From Paraburkholderia sprentiae WSM5005 (GTDB lineage: Bacteria; Pseudomonadota; Gammaproteobacteria; Burkholderiales; Burkholderiaceae), in NCBI RefSeq assembly GCF_001865575.2, contig NZ_CP017561.2:496001-560000 (forward strand): 64,000 nt of DNA, read 5' to 3'. The notes under the pieces were generated by a model. The model was not told the DNA's origin. It made no database searches and was given only the letters and a program-made list of their open reading frames with translations. Position numbers and translations under genes: made by a program. Shown one piece after another: positions 11,467-20,291 of the stretch (position 1 is its first letter; the number at the start of each line of letters is the position of its first letter).

Positions 11467-12138
11467 TTGGATACGTTGCTACATTTCGCCAACCTTGTCC
11501 TGCACATCGACAAGTTTCTCGGGGACTTCATTCAGGTCTACGGCGCCTGGGTCTACGCGGTGCTCTTCGTGATCGTGTTCGCCGAAACGGGGCTCGTGGT
11601 TCTGCCGTTTCTGCCGGGCGATTCGCTGCTGTTTATCGGCGGCGCATTCAGCGCGACCGGGCAGATGCATCTCGGACTGCTGATCCTGTTGCTGCTGGTG
11701 GCGGCGGTCGCCGGCAATACGACCAACTATCTGATCGGCCGTGCAATCGGACCGCGCGTGTTCAATTCGCACATTCCGGTGCTCGAGCGCTTTCTCGATC
11801 GCGCCGCGCTGCAAAAGACTCACGACTTCTATGAGAAGCATGGCGGCAAGACGATCGTGCTCGCGCGTTTCATCCCGGTGGTGCGGACCTTTGCGCCGTT
11901 TGTCGCGGGCGCATCGTCGATGACGTGGAGCCGCTTTCAGATGTTCAACGTCGTCGGTGCGTTGTTGTGGGTGCTGCTGCTGACGCTGCTCGGCTACTTC
12001 TTCGGCAACATCCCGTTCATCCGTCAGTATCTGAATGTGATCGTGCTGCTCGGTATTGGCGCGGCGATCGTGCCGGTCGTGCTCGGCGCGCTGTGGAAGA
12101 TGCTGCGCAAGCGTGACGCAAACGCGAGCACGCATTGA
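11467..12138 (+). CDS. DedA/SNARE-associated family inner-membrane protein
   Basis: DedA proteins are polytopic inner-membrane proteins; some flip undecaprenyl phosphate or phosphatidylethanolamine. The 223-residue protein has the family pattern FAETGLVVLPFLPGDSLLF, ANYL-type topology (GNTTNYLIGRAIG), and FARFIPVVRTFAPFVAGASS with the essential arginines, and several hydrophobic segments. The start is TTG at 11467, chosen because AAAAGGA lies six bases before it and because the family begins there; an ATG at 11359 would add an un-hydrophobic, arginine-rich extension. A strong terminator follows at 12177. Confidence 0.9.
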   Translation: MDTLLHFANLVLHIDKFLGDFIQVYGAWVYAVLFVIVFAETGLVVLPFLPGDSLLFIGGAFSATGQMHLGLLILLLLVAAVAGNTTNYLIGRAIGPRVFNSHIPVLERFLDRAALQKTHDFYEKHGGKTIVLARFIPVVRTFAPFVAGASSMTWSRFQMFNVVGALLWVLLLTLLGYFFGNIPFIRQYLNVIVLLGIGAAIVPVVLGALWKMLRKRDANASTH

Positions 12139-12176
12139 CACGGGTCGTTTGCCGTCTGCCGGACCTCGCAAACACC

Positions 12177-12208
12177 AAGGCGTCGCGAATCGCGCGACGC
12201 CTTTTTTA
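12177..12208 (+). terminator. rho-independent terminator after the DedA gene
   Basis: The stem GGCGTCGCG (12179-12187) with CGCGACGCC (12193-12201) is followed by TTTTTT. It ends the rightward DedA transcript; the mscS gene converges from the other side. Confidence 0.88.
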
Positions 12209-12256
12209 ATGCTGCGGTACCGACGCGGGCCGGGGGCGCGCTGAGGTTCGATCCGA

Positions 12257-13075
12257 TCAATCGCGTGTGATCGCGCGCGGCGCGAGCGGCGTTTCGGGCG
12301 TCGGATAGCCGGCTTCCTTGAAGGTCTGCACGATCGCGCGATTGGTGTCGAAGTAGACCTGCCAGTAGTTCTGGTTGGACGAGTAAGGGCGCACGCACAG
12401 CAGCGGTCCTTCTGGCGTGAAGCTCATGACCTCGACGTCCGGCGCGGGGTTTTCGGCCACGTTCGGAATCTTCGCGACGGCGGCTTTCAAGCGCGCGATT
12501 GCATCGGTCGGGTCGACGCCATTGGCGATCTTGGCGGTCAGCTCGACGCGCCGGAATGGCAGCACGCTGTAGTTCGAGATCGTGTCGGAGAAGATCTTGT
12601 TGTTGCCGATGATGGTCGTCACGTTGTCTGGCGTGACGATCGTGGTGCCGAACAGGCCCAACTCCGTGACGGTGCCGGTAACGCCCGCGGCCATGACGAA
12701 ATCGCCGACCTTGAACGGCCGCAGCACCTGCATGAACACGCCGGCCGCGAAGTGCGCGAGCAGGCCACCCCACGCAGTACCGATCGCGAGGCCGAGGCCC
12801 GCGAGCAACGCGGCGAACGACGTCGTCTGCACGCCGAAGATTTCCAGGATCGCGAGGACGAGCAGCAGGTTCAGCAACCCGGCGAGAATCGACGCGAGGT
12901 AGTGGGCGAGTGTCGGGTCGACCCGGCCGTTGCGTGCGAGCAGCTTGCGCGACAGGTTGGAGATCAGTGAGATGATCCAGCGGCCGACGATCCACAGCAC
13001 GATTGCGCCGATGACCTTGGTGCCGATGTCGATACCTCGAGTCATGATGAATGCACGTACGGTTTCGATATCCAA
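12257..13075 (-). CDS. MscS-family mechanosensitive ion channel
   Basis: A small-conductance mechanosensitive channel of the minimal 270-residue MscS type, releasing solutes on hypo-osmotic shock. Three hydrophobic segments occupy the first 115 residues. The pore helix region is GLGLAIGTAWGGLLAHFAAG and the beta domain follows with RPFKVGDFVMAAGVTGTV and TPDNVTTIIGNNKIF. The start is TTG at 13075 (read as MDIETVRAF), supported by GAGGAAACATC just upstream; no ATG occurs before residue 11. It converges on the DedA gene. Confidence 0.92.
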   Translation of the reverse strand: MDIETVRAFIMTRGIDIGTKVIGAIVLWIVGRWIISLISNLSRKLLARNGRVDPTLAHYLASILAGLLNLLLVLAILEIFGVQTTSFAALLAGLGLAIGTAWGGLLAHFAAGVFMQVLRPFKVGDFVMAAGVTGTVTELGLFGTTIVTPDNVTTIIGNNKIFSDTISNYSVLPFRRVELTAKIANGVDPTDAIARLKAAVAKIPNVAENPAPDVEVMSFTPEGPLLCVRPYSSNQNYWQVYFDTNRAIVQTFKEAGYPTPETPLAPRAITRD

Positions 13076-13324
13076 GATGTTTCCTCGTTATAGGTTGCCA
13101 TCAACGGATTGAACGACGGTGGTGCCATGACCTGGAGCGCGCGGTCCTCGGGAGTTATAGCCGACGGCGCCCGCATGCGCAAGGACCGTTCCCGGCCTGC
13201 TCGCGGGCGGCGATGCGGGGCGTATGGGCGCAGCCGCGATCCGGAATAGCGAGGCGTGTGGAACAAGCGTGGGGGAAACGCGTTTGCCAATTTGTAGTAC
13301 TGCGACGTATTCCCGCGCGGCGCG

Positions 13325-13984
13325 TCAGAAGCGATACGAAATACCGATCTGCAACGTCGGATACCATCGATACGGCGACACCTTATCGCGCAGTTGTCGC
13401 AGTCCGGTGTTGATGATCTGCTGACTCATCTGCGGTCCCGCTGCCTGTGACAACGCCGGCGACAGCGTGTACGAGGACTTCGGAATGCCGTAGGCGACAC
13501 CGAGATCCACCACCAGTCCCCAGCCTCTGGCTCTCGGGTGCAAGCCATAGCCGATGCCGAGGTAGGGCATCGCGGTCGGATATCGAGCGGTCGCCGTCGC
13601 GTATTCGCCAGCAAAGGCCGGCGAGGCTTTGCCTTGGAATACGTACATGCCGTTGGTCGGCACCGAGTTGCCGCTGACTTCGTTGTCGGTCAGACGCAGG
13701 CCCGCGGTCACGCGAAAGCCGCTGCCGGACCACGGGAACAGATCGCCGTACAGACCGCCCTGACGCAGCCGTATGCCGTCTTCGTAGCGATTGCCGCCAA
13801 CGTCGAAGTCGTGCGACAGATTGATCGCGTTGAAGTCGGCGTGCACGCCGAACCATGACGTAATGCTCCACGCCGCGCCAACCCCGATGCCTAGCGTGCC
13901 GCCTTGCAAATAGATCTCTTGCGCATGCGACGTTTCAATCAAACACGGCAAAGCCACTACCCAGATCACCTTTGCAGCTTTCAT
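13325..13984 (-). CDS. predicted outer-membrane beta-barrel protein
   Basis: A 219-residue secreted protein with a short signal peptide (MKAAKVIWVVALPCL, likely cut after SHA-Q near residue 21) and alternating hydrophobic strands. It ends YPTLQIGISYRF, the aromatic C-terminal signature of outer-membrane barrels recognised by the BAM complex. The first 57 codons of the longer open frame are not hydrophobic, and GGGGG precedes the ATG at 13984, so I start there. The exact family is not recognised; it resembles small OmpW/OprG-like or autotransporter-type barrels only in general layout. It is probably a single-gene unit. Confidence 0.72.
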   Translation of the reverse strand: MKAAKVIWVVALPCLIETSHAQEIYLQGGTLGIGVGAAWSITSWFGVHADFNAINLSHDFDVGGNRYEDGIRLRQGGLYGDLFPWSGSGFRVTAGLRLTDNEVSGNSVPTNGMYVFQGKASPAFAGEYATATARYPTAMPYLGIGYGLHPRARGWGLVVDLGVAYGIPKSSYTLSPALSQAAGPQMSQQIINTGLRQLRDKVSPYRWYPTLQIGISYRF

Positions 13985-14339
13985 GGGTACCCCCTGAGCG
14001 GCGGGGGCAGTCCGGTCGTTGCGGGACGCGCTCGCCGTTTTATCGTCTCTTGTTCGTTGCTCTCTGTGTTTCAGAACGCTCGAAGGCGTCGTGAAGCGAT
14101 CTTGCGAGCAGAGGGCGTAGACGGTCTGTGAGGTGGCGAACCATCCGGTCAAATGAATGGGTCGCAGCGCGTGAGGCCGACCGGGTCTTCAGTGATGCGT
14201 CGCATCGCAATACCTGCACCGTGGGGAAAATACCAAATCAGGCCTGTTTCAATTTTGATAAGTCGCGCCGTGCGTTTATACGTGCGAGGATGAAATCGTC
14301 AATGTTCCTGACATGAAGATCCAGACTTTCGGGGGCTCC
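13985..14339. other. 355-base region between the outer-membrane gene and a small ORF
   Basis: The region must hold the divergent promoters of the leftward barrel gene and the rightward small ORF. It is AT-rich around 14220-14290 relative to its surroundings. I see no RNA gene, repeat or convincing coding frame in it. Confidence 0.4.
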
Positions 14340-14663
14340 ATGACTAGCATTCCGCTCATCTGGGCAGCGGTGCCGCATAACAGCGACGGCGTTGTCTTTC
14401 AGATCCGGCTTGGCCGCGGACTTCAGCGATTTCACGTGTCGCGGCGCGTGCTCGAGGATGCGTTCGAACTCGAGCGAAGAGCGTCCGACGCGCGCCAACT
14501 CGAGTTGTTCTACGTGCACCTTCAGCGAATCCTCGTGCGCGCCAGCGCAAAGCGTTCGACGGCCTGCTCGGCTACTGTTTCACTACAGGCCGCCGATTTC
14601 GGCGTGTCGAACGACAGCGAGCGTTGGGCGAGGCCGAACGGTATCGCGCACGGCCTGATATAG
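14340..14663 (+). CDS. small hypothetical protein (possibly DUF1488-like)
   Basis: A 107-residue open frame with reading-frame composition like the neighbouring genes. The central part (VVFQIRLGRGLQRFHVSRRVLEDAFEL, given in two parts: VVFQIRLGRG, RFHVSRRVLEDAFEL) and the following helix ARQLELFYVHLQRIL look like a small folded domain. The pattern F-x-V-S-x-x-x-L-E-D reminds me of DUF1488 proteins, but this is a weak memory match. A GGGGG stretch four bases before the ATG at 14340 favours this start over one at 14313. No neighbour gives a functional clue. Confidence 0.45.
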   Translation: MTSIPLIWAAVPHNSDGVVFQIRLGRGLQRFHVSRRVLEDAFELERRASDARQLELFYVHLQRILVRASAKRSTACSATVSLQAADFGVSNDSERWARPNGIAHGLI

Positions 14664-14885
14664 GCGAACCGGCGATTCGCCCGCCACTGCGATCAACCAC
14701 TGGTCGAAGCGCGGCGTGCTGTTCGCGTGCGGACGCGAGTTCAGCATGAACCGCGTCGTCGACGGCGCGCACGCTCGGAGCGATGCACAAGCGCGCCATC
14801 TTGACGGCTTTGCGCACTCGTAGCACAAACATGAATGCAACTACTAAAGGCCAAGAACGTGGCGGTGCGTACCTGTTTTGCGTGC

Positions 14886-14926
14886 GGAAAAAAGAAAAGG
14901 GCTGACATGCATTCGCATGTCAGCCC
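14886..14926 (-). terminator. terminator of the tRNA-Lys transcript
   Basis: A perfect 12-base stem GGGCTGACATGC / GCATGTCAGCCC around a four-base loop, followed on the minus strand by TTTTCTTTTTT. It lies 10 bases past the tRNA 3' end. Confidence 0.92.
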
Positions 14927-14936
14927 TCGAATCTTT

Positions 14937-15012
14937 TGGTAGGCCGTACGGGATTCGAACCTGTGACCAACGGATTAAAAGTCCGCTGCTCTACCAGCTG
15001 AGCTAACGACCC
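14937..15012 (-). tRNA. tRNA-Lys (anticodon UUU)
   Basis: A 76-base cloverleaf on the minus strand. The acceptor 5' strand GGGTCGT pairs with ACGGCCT (one G-T at each of two positions), the D arm is AGCTCAGCTGGTAGAGC, the anticodon loop is CTTTTAA (anticodon TTT), and the T arm is CAGGTTCGAATCCTG. The CCA end is encoded. The gene is followed by a strong terminator and lies behind the Tol-Pal operon with its own spacing. Confidence 0.97.
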
Positions 15013-15076
15013 AAAAGAGAAGCGAAATTATATCGGCGCACCCATGCCCTGTCAACTCTGCAAGGCCATCAGTCCA

Positions 15077-15112
15077 AAATGGAAAGCCCGGGCATCACTA
15101 CCCGGGCTTTCC
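15077..15112 (-). terminator. terminator of the Tol-Pal operon
   Basis: A perfect 12-base stem GGAAAGCCCGGG (15081-15092) / CCCGGGCTTTCC (15101-15112) about 85 bases past the cpoB stop. On the minus strand it is followed only by ATTTT, so it may be a less efficient or partly rho-aided terminator. Confidence 0.7.
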
Positions 15113-15196
15113 GGCGAGAGGCGCGCGTGACTATCACTTCGGACACTGCGCGTTACTGCCAACTACATCAAAACATGATCAAGCCAACACCACGAG

Positions 15197-15958
15197 CTAC
15201 TTGATCTGCGACAGCTTGCTCTGCGCCGACTGCGCAACGTCCGAGCCGGCGTATTGCGCGACGATCTGTTCGAGCGTCTTTTTCGCCGCGGCCTTCTGGC
15301 CTTGTTCGAGCTGATTGTTCGCGATCGCGAGCAGCGCTTCCGGTGCGCGCGGATGCTGCGGATAGTTTTTCACGACACCTTGCCAGATCGCCGTCGAGCC
15401 CTTGTAGTCGCGCAGTGCATAGAGCGCGTTGCCGAGCCAGTATTGCGCGGTCGGCTGATAGGGGCTGTTCGGATATTTGGAGATGAAGCTGCGGAACGAT
15501 GCCGCCGCGTTCTTGAAATCGCCGCTGCGGAATTGCTGCGAAGCCGCGTTGAACGCCTCGGTTTCACCCGGCTGCACCTCGCCCTGGACGCCGTCCACCG
15601 TCTGTTGCTGCGGCTCGAATTTCTTCAGGCGCGTGTCGAGATCGGTGTAGTAGTCCTTCTGCTGCTTTTGCAGCGTCGTCAGCTGGTTCGCCATGTCCTC
15701 GTTCTGCCCACGCAGCGTCGCGACCTGCTGGTTCAACTGGTCGAGACGGTTGGACTGATCGAGGATCGTGCGTTGCGCCGCCGACAGCTGGCTCGACAGA
15801 CTATCGGTCTTCGAGCGCAGATCGAGAATGGCCTGGCGGGCCTGATCGTCGTCGAACATGCCCGCATGGGCGGGCACGGCCGCGAGGGCCGTGCCTGCGA
15901 CGCAGGCCGCTGCGGCAAACCGCAGCCAGGAGAAACGATGCGTCATTCGGCTCATCAC
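15197..15958 (-). CDS. cpoB: Tol-Pal system protein CpoB (YbgF)
   Basis: A periplasmic TPR protein that binds TolA and coordinates PBP1B with the Tol machinery during division. The 253-residue protein has a signal peptide ending at AHA-G near residue 32, a coiled-coil trimerisation segment at about 36-110 rich in Q, L and N, and three TPR-type repeats in the C-terminal half (FNAASQQFRSGDFKNAAASF, YWLGNALYALRDY, EALLAIANNQLEQGQK). It is the last gene of the operon, eight bases after pal. Confidence 0.95.
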   Translation of the reverse strand: MMSRMTHRFSWLRFAAAACVAGTALAAVPAHAGMFDDDQARQAILDLRSKTDSLSSQLSAAQRTILDQSNRLDQLNQQVATLRGQNEDMANQLTTLQKQQKDYYTDLDTRLKKFEPQQQTVDGVQGEVQPGETEAFNAASQQFRSGDFKNAAASFRSFISKYPNSPYQPTAQYWLGNALYALRDYKGSTAIWQGVVKNYPQHPRAPEALLAIANNQLEQGQKAAAKKTLEQIVAQYAGSDVAQSAQSKLSQIK

Positions 15959-15966
15959 CCGTTGAC

Positions 15967-16473
15967 TTACTGTTGATACACGAGGTCAGCGCGGCGGTTC
16001 TGTGCCCACGACGCTTCGTCATGACCCGTTGCCAGCGGCTTTTCCTTGCCGAGGCTCACGGCTTCCATTTGCGAATCCGACACGCCCATCAGCGACAGCG
16101 AACGCCGCACGGCTTCAGCACGCTTCTGGCCAAGTGCCAGGTTGTATTCGCTGGTGCCGCGCTCGTCGGTGTTGCCCTGAATCAGGACGTGACGCTGCGG
16201 GTGGCTCTTCAGATACTGCGCGTGTTGTTGCAGCAGCGGTTGATAGTCGTCCTTGACCGAGTAGCTGTCGAAGTCGAAGTAGATGCTGCGCTTCGCGAGC
16301 GGGCTGTTCGGATCGTTCAGCGGGTCGACGTTGACCGTCGCGACGTCGTTCGGGTTCGGTTGAGCCCCGCCTGCGCCCTTGTTGGCGTTTTCGTCGAGCT
16401 TGACGCCCGAGTGACACGCGGCCAATGCGCCGACCATCACGACGGCGAATGCGAAACGAAGTTTGGACATCAT
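15967..16473 (-). CDS. pal: peptidoglycan-associated lipoprotein Pal
   Basis: An outer-membrane lipoprotein that binds peptidoglycan and TolB. The 168-residue protein has a lipoprotein signal with lipobox LAAC (Cys20), a Gly/Asn/Pro-rich linker to about residue 55, and an OmpA-like domain with RSIYFDFDSYSVKD, GNTDERGTSEYN and LGQKRAEAVRRSL; the Asp/Arg pair that binds meso-diaminopimelate lies in these motifs. It sits 32 bases after tolB and 8 before cpoB. Confidence 0.97.
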   Translation of the reverse strand: MMSKLRFAFAVVMVGALAACHSGVKLDENANKGAGGAQPNPNDVATVNVDPLNDPNSPLAKRSIYFDFDSYSVKDDYQPLLQQHAQYLKSHPQRHVLIQGNTDERGTSEYNLALGQKRAEAVRRSLSLMGVSDSQMEAVSLGKEKPLATGHDEASWAQNRRADLVYQQ

Positions 16474-16505
16474 TTGATTACTCTCCTTGTGTTATTGCAT
16501 CAACG

Positions 16506-17798
16506 TTATTGCATAAACGGGCCCCAGGACGGCTCGCGTACGCTGCCGCCCTGAACGGACAGGACCTGCCGAGTGCGACCATCGGTCGATACTGCGGCCA
16601 ACACGCCACGGCCGTTCACCTGAGTGGCGTAAAGAATGTACTGACCGTTCGCCGCGAAGCTCGGCGATTCGTCATGTGTCGTGTCCGTCAGGCCCGTGGC
16701 GGTTCCGCCTTGCAGGTCCTGGATGTATAGCTTGAATGCACCGCCGACGCGCGAGATATAGGCCAGCTCCTTGCCGTCAGGACTCACACGCGGGCTGGTG
16801 TTGTAGCTGCCCGTAAACGTGACGCGTTGTGCGCTGCCCGCGCTTTCACCGTGTGCCGGCATTTTATAGATCTGCGGTGCGCCACCGCGGTCGCTCGTGA
16901 AATAAATCCACTGACCGTCAGGAGAGTAGGTCGGCTCGGTGTCGATCGAGCTGCCCTGCGTGAGACGACGCAGACCGCTGCCGTCCGCGTTGACCGCGAA
17001 AATTTGCGTATTGCCGGTGCGCGACAGTGCAACGGCCAGCGTGCGGCCATCCGGCGACCAGGCCGGCGCACTGTTGTTGCCCTTCTGATCCGATACGATC
17101 ACGCGGCGGCCCGTGGGCAGGTCGTGAATGTAGACGATCGGCTTCTTCTTTTCGAACGACACGTAGGCGACCTTGGTGCCGTCGGGCGACCAGGCCGGCG
17201 AGATGATCGGCTCGGGGCTCGACAGCGCAATATGCGCGTCCTGGCCGTCCGAATCCGAGATCTGCAACTGATAACGGCCGCCCGTCTTGATCACGTACGA
17301 CAGGCGCGTCGCGAACACGCCGCGGCTACCCATCAGCTTGGCGTAAATGTAGTCCGCGATCTTGTGCGCGCTCATGCGCAGACCGCTTTCCGGGCTCACC
17401 AGCACGAGGCCGCCGAGACTTTCGCCCTTGACCGTGTCGTACAGCTTGAAGCGCACTTCGTACTGTCCGTTCGGCAGACGGTTCACGCTGCCCGCGACGA
17501 ACGCGTTGGCGCCCTTCGCCTTCCACGCGCCGAGGTCGACGGAATCGGTCTCGGAGACCGGCGTCGAGCCTGCATCGATATTCGTGAATTTGCCGCTGCG
17601 TTGCAGGTCCTGACGCACGATCGTGCTGACCTGCTGGGGAGAGTTCGCTTCATTGGCGAAATTTGCCGTTGCGATCGGAAACTGCGTGGATCCGACGCCC
17701 GTCACGAGGACGTTGAGTTGTGCGTTGGCGGCGCCGCCGACGGCGATCAGGCACGTTGCCACGAGTGTTCGCAGGCCTAGCTTGGTCATCAAACTCAT
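16506..17798 (-). CDS. tolB: Tol-Pal system beta-propeller protein TolB
   Basis: The periplasmic propeller that couples TolA to Pal. The protein is 430 residues from the ATG at 17798, with a signal peptide ending near ANA-Q and the N-terminal TolB box ([16 protein letters not shown]). Repeated propeller signatures follow: [68 protein letters not shown]. An in-frame TTG six codons upstream (17816) is possible, but GAGGAA precedes the ATG. A 143-base gap to tolA contains an imperfect inverted repeat. Confidence 0.97.
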   Translation of the reverse strand: MSLMTKLGLRTLVATCLIAVGGAANAQLNVLVTGVGSTQFPIATANFANEANSPQQVSTIVRQDLQRSGKFTNIDAGSTPVSETDSVDLGAWKAKGANAFVAGSVNRLPNGQYEVRFKLYDTVKGESLGGLVLVSPESGLRMSAHKIADYIYAKLMGSRGVFATRLSYVIKTGGRYQLQISDSDGQDAHIALSSPEPIISPAWSPDGTKVAYVSFEKKKPIVYIHDLPTGRRVIVSDQKGNNSAPAWSPDGRTLAVALSRTGNTQIFAVNADGSGLRRLTQGSSIDTEPTYSPDGQWIYFTSDRGGAPQIYKMPAHGESAGSAQRVTFTGSYNTSPRVSPDGKELAYISRVGGAFKLYIQDLQGGTATGLTDTTHDESPSFAANGQYILYATQVNGRGVLAAVSTDGRTRQVLSVQGGSVREPSWGPFMQ

Positions 17799-17844
17799 GC
17801 TGTATGGGTTCCTCAAAACGGTTTCACTTTACTTAATACGCGAA

Positions 17845-17931
17845 GACAGCAGACAGACCGGAAAACGGCTATTTCGTTCCCACGCAACGCCGCGCCGGGC
17901 GGGTCACGGCGTTGGCTGTCTGTCGGCTGTC
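17845..17931. repeat. imperfect inverted repeat in the tolA-tolB gap
   Basis: GACAGCAGACAGAC (17845-17858) faces GGCTGTCTGTCGGCTGTC (17914-17931), which reads as an imperfect complement with one extra base. It lies in the only sizeable gap inside the Tol-Pal operon and could fold in the mRNA ahead of tolB. Confidence 0.4.
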
Positions 17932-17941
17932 AGACTGCACA

Positions 17942-18973
17942 TCAGCTTGCCGGGCGCAGCGTGACAAGGAAGTAGTCGGGCGTCTTGCCATTGACGTCCC
18001 GCGGCATCGGATCGGAGGCTTTCACCGCCCGCAATGCGGCAGCGTCCCACGCGGCATTGCCGCTGCCGTGCGTAATGCTTGCGCTCAGCTGATTGCCGTC
18101 CGGCGAACAGCGCACGGCGATCACGGTCTCGAGACCTTCCGTTTCACCGCCCCAGTTCACATGCTGAAGCACTAGCCGGCGTACCTTGTCCGCGTACCCC
18201 GGCGACGCCGCCGTGCCTCCCGAACCGCTACCCGTTCCGTTCTTGCCCAGTCCGTTGCTGCTCGAACTGCTGCCGCCCACGCCGCCAGCCAGACCCTGCA
18301 TCTGCGCAAGCCGCGCGCGACGTTCGGTGTCGAGCTGCTTCTTCGCCAGCGCGGCCGCATCGGCTTGTGCCTTGGCCTTCGCCGCTTTCTCGGCGTCAGC
18401 CTTCTTCTGCGCTTCCGCCTGAGCCTGCTTTTGCTGCTGCTCCTGCTGCTCCTTCAGTTGCTGCTGCTTCTGCTGCTCGGCGAGCTGCTGTTGCTTCAGT
18501 TTCTCGGCCTGCTGTTGCTGCTGCGCCTGCTGCTGCTTGAGCTTCGCGGCCTTCTGCGCCGCAAGTTGGGCCGCCTGTTCGGCCGCCAGCTGTTGCTGAC
18601 GCTTCGCTTCCGCTTCCTGCTGCTCTTTCAGCTTCAGCTGGCGCTGCTGCTCGGCCAGTTGCGCGGCGCGAGCCGCTTCCTGCTGCTGGCGTTTCTTTTC
18701 CTGCAGCGCGATGTCGGCCTGCTCGTCGCGCACGGGCGGAGTAGGGGCGACCGGCGCGGGCGGCGGCGTGACGACCGGATGCGGGATCGCCGAATCCGGT
18801 ACCTCGGTCCATAGTTCCGCTTCCGCGCCTTCGGGCGTGCTGTTTTGCCACTGGATGCCGTGATACAGGAAGAATCCGAGCAGCGCATGCATCACCAGCG
18901 CGAACAGAAAAGCTCGCCCGGTGCCGCGTTCACGCGGTGGCTGAAGCGGGTATTCGGAGTTCTTGCGGATCAT
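17942..18973 (-). CDS. tolA: cell-envelope integrity protein TolA
   Basis: The inner-membrane protein that spans the periplasm and contacts Pal/TolB. The 343-residue protein has one N-terminal transmembrane helix (FLFALVMHALLGFFLYHG, residues about 23-40). A proline-rich stretch follows, then a long helical domain (about 85-225) made of Q, K, A and E, encoded by many near-identical CAG/CTG-type codons. A Gly/Ser linker (about 228-255) leads to a C-terminal globular domain with YADKVRRLVLQHVNW and VAVRCSPDGNQL. Its start overlaps tolR by four bases. The Q-rich tract is prone to length change. Confidence 0.93.
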   Translation of the reverse strand: MIRKNSEYPLQPPRERGTGRAFLFALVMHALLGFFLYHGIQWQNSTPEGAEAELWTEVPDSAIPHPVVTPPPAPVAPTPPVRDEQADIALQEKKRQQQEAARAAQLAEQQRQLKLKEQQEAEAKRQQQLAAEQAAQLAAQKAAKLKQQQAQQQQQAEKLKQQQLAEQQKQQQLKEQQEQQQKQAQAEAQKKADAEKAAKAKAQADAAALAKKQLDTERRARLAQMQGLAGGVGGSSSSSNGLGKNGTGSGSGGTAASPGYADKVRRLVLQHVNWGGETEGLETVIAVRCSPDGNQLSASITHGSGNAAWDAAALRAVKASDPMPRDVNGKTPDYFLVTLRPAS

Positions 18974-19416
18974 TGCGATTTGACGAGCAATCCAACGCGC
19001 TTGACGCCACGAGCTTTCAGCTCGGACATCACGTTCATCACGGCTTCGTACTTCACGGTTTTGTCGGCGGCGATCACGACGGGCTGATCGGGGTGCGATT
19101 GTGCACGATCGGCGATGAAACCGTTGAGGCCAGCCTTCGTCATGTCTTCCTGCTGCTGCGTGCCGGAGTCGTCCTTGTACTTGACGCTCATGTTGCCGTC
19201 CGCGCGGATGTTGACGATCACGGGCGGCGTCTGCTGCTGCGGCGCGGCACCGCCGACGGTCGGCAGATTGACGATCGAAGGCGCGACGAGCGGCGCCGTG
19301 ACCATGAAGATCACGAGCAGCACGAGCATCACGTCGATGTACGGCACGACGTTGATGTCGGCCATCGCGCGGCGCGAGCGCGAGCCGCGCATGCTGGAGG
19401 AGCGGGAGCCTGCCAT
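18970..19416 (-). CDS. tolR: Tol-Pal system protein TolR
   Basis: An ExbD/TolR-type component of the proton-driven TolQRA motor. The 148-residue protein has a basic Ser/Arg-rich N terminus, one transmembrane helix with the essential aspartate (MADINVVPYIDVMLVLLVIF), and a periplasmic domain ending RGVKRVGLLVK. It lies ten bases after tolQ and overlaps tolA by four. Confidence 0.96.
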   Translation of the reverse strand: MAGSRSSSMRGSRSRRAMADINVVPYIDVMLVLLVIFMVTAPLVAPSIVNLPTVGGAAPQQQTPPVIVNIRADGNMSVKYKDDSGTQQQEDMTKAGLNGFIADRAQSHPDQPVVIAADKTVKYEAVMNVMSELKARGVKRVGLLVKSQ

Positions 19417-19426
19417 CGTGGCCTCC

Positions 19427-20104
19427 TTACTGTGCCTGGCGCTGCAGGATGTTCGAGAACTCTTCGATGAAGGTTTCGAAACGGATCGCCAGACGGTCGA
19501 TGTCGTGCGCGTAACGGTTGTAGGCGACCACGGCCGGAATCGCAGCGAACAGGCCGATCGCGGTGGCGGTTAGCGCCTCGGCGATGCCCGGCGCGACGTT
19601 CGCGAGCGTGGCCTGCTGCACGTTGGCGAGGCCGCGAAACGCATTCATGATCCCCCACACCGTGCCGAACAGACCGATGTACGGGCTGACCGAACCGACC
19701 GACGCGAGGAACGCGAGGTTCGCTTCGAGCACGTCCATTTCGCGCTGGAACGCCGCGCGCATCGCGCGCCGGGCGCCGTCGAGAATCGCGCCGGAATCGT
19801 TCAGGCGCTTCTCTTTGCCTTTCAGGAATTCGCGCATGCCGGACTCGAAAATCCGCTCGAGCGCGCCGATAGTGTGGCGGTTGTTCGCTGCGCTTTGATA
19901 CAGCGCCTGCAGGTCGCCGCCCGACCAGAAATCACGCTCGAAGCGTTCAGTTTGCGCGCGCGCCCGGCGAATCGCAAACCACTTGCGGAAGATGAAAGTC
20001 CAGGAGAGTAGCGACAGCAACAGCAGCAGGGCCATGACGGCCTGGGCCAGCAGGCTCGCGTTGAGTACGAGTGAAACGATCGACAGATCTTGTGTAGTGT
20101 TCAT
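19427..20104 (-). CDS. tolQ: Tol-Pal system protein TolQ
   Basis: An ExbB/TolQ-type proton channel subunit. The 225-residue protein has three hydrophobic segments: residues about 13-40 (LLAQAVMALLLLLSLLSWTF), about 130-155 (ASVGSVSPYIGLFGTVWGIM) and about 165-190 (ALTATAIGLFAAIPAVVAYN). A cytoplasmic loop lies between the first two. The second and third carry the conserved Gly/Pro and Thr residues of the family. First gene of the tolQRAB-pal-cpoB run; ybgC lies 187 bases upstream on the same strand. Confidence 0.96.
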   Translation of the reverse strand: MNTTQDLSIVSLVLNASLLAQAVMALLLLLSLLSWTFIFRKWFAIRRARAQTERFERDFWSGGDLQALYQSAANNRHTIGALERIFESGMREFLKGKEKRLNDSGAILDGARRAMRAAFQREMDVLEANLAFLASVGSVSPYIGLFGTVWGIMNAFRGLANVQQATLANVAPGIAEALTATAIGLFAAIPAVVAYNRYAHDIDRLAIRFETFIEEFSNILQRQAQ

Positions 20105-20291
20105 AAAGGTTCGTTTTAACGTCCCGGGAAGGGGGCGTCCGGCTGCAAGGCCGCTTCAAGCTTGCCGTGGGCAAAACGGAAGCTTCGGCGATATCGAAGC
20201 CGAACCATGCTTTGTATTACCTGACCGGTATGAGTTCACTGGCCCCGTAACAACGAGGTTCAGGTATCGCCCGTTGACATGACGCCGCTGT

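Noticed and set aside
14583..14840. An 85-codon minus-strand frame near the tRNA
   Set aside because: No ribosome site and no resemblance to a protein; it partly overlaps the more plausible plus-strand small gene.
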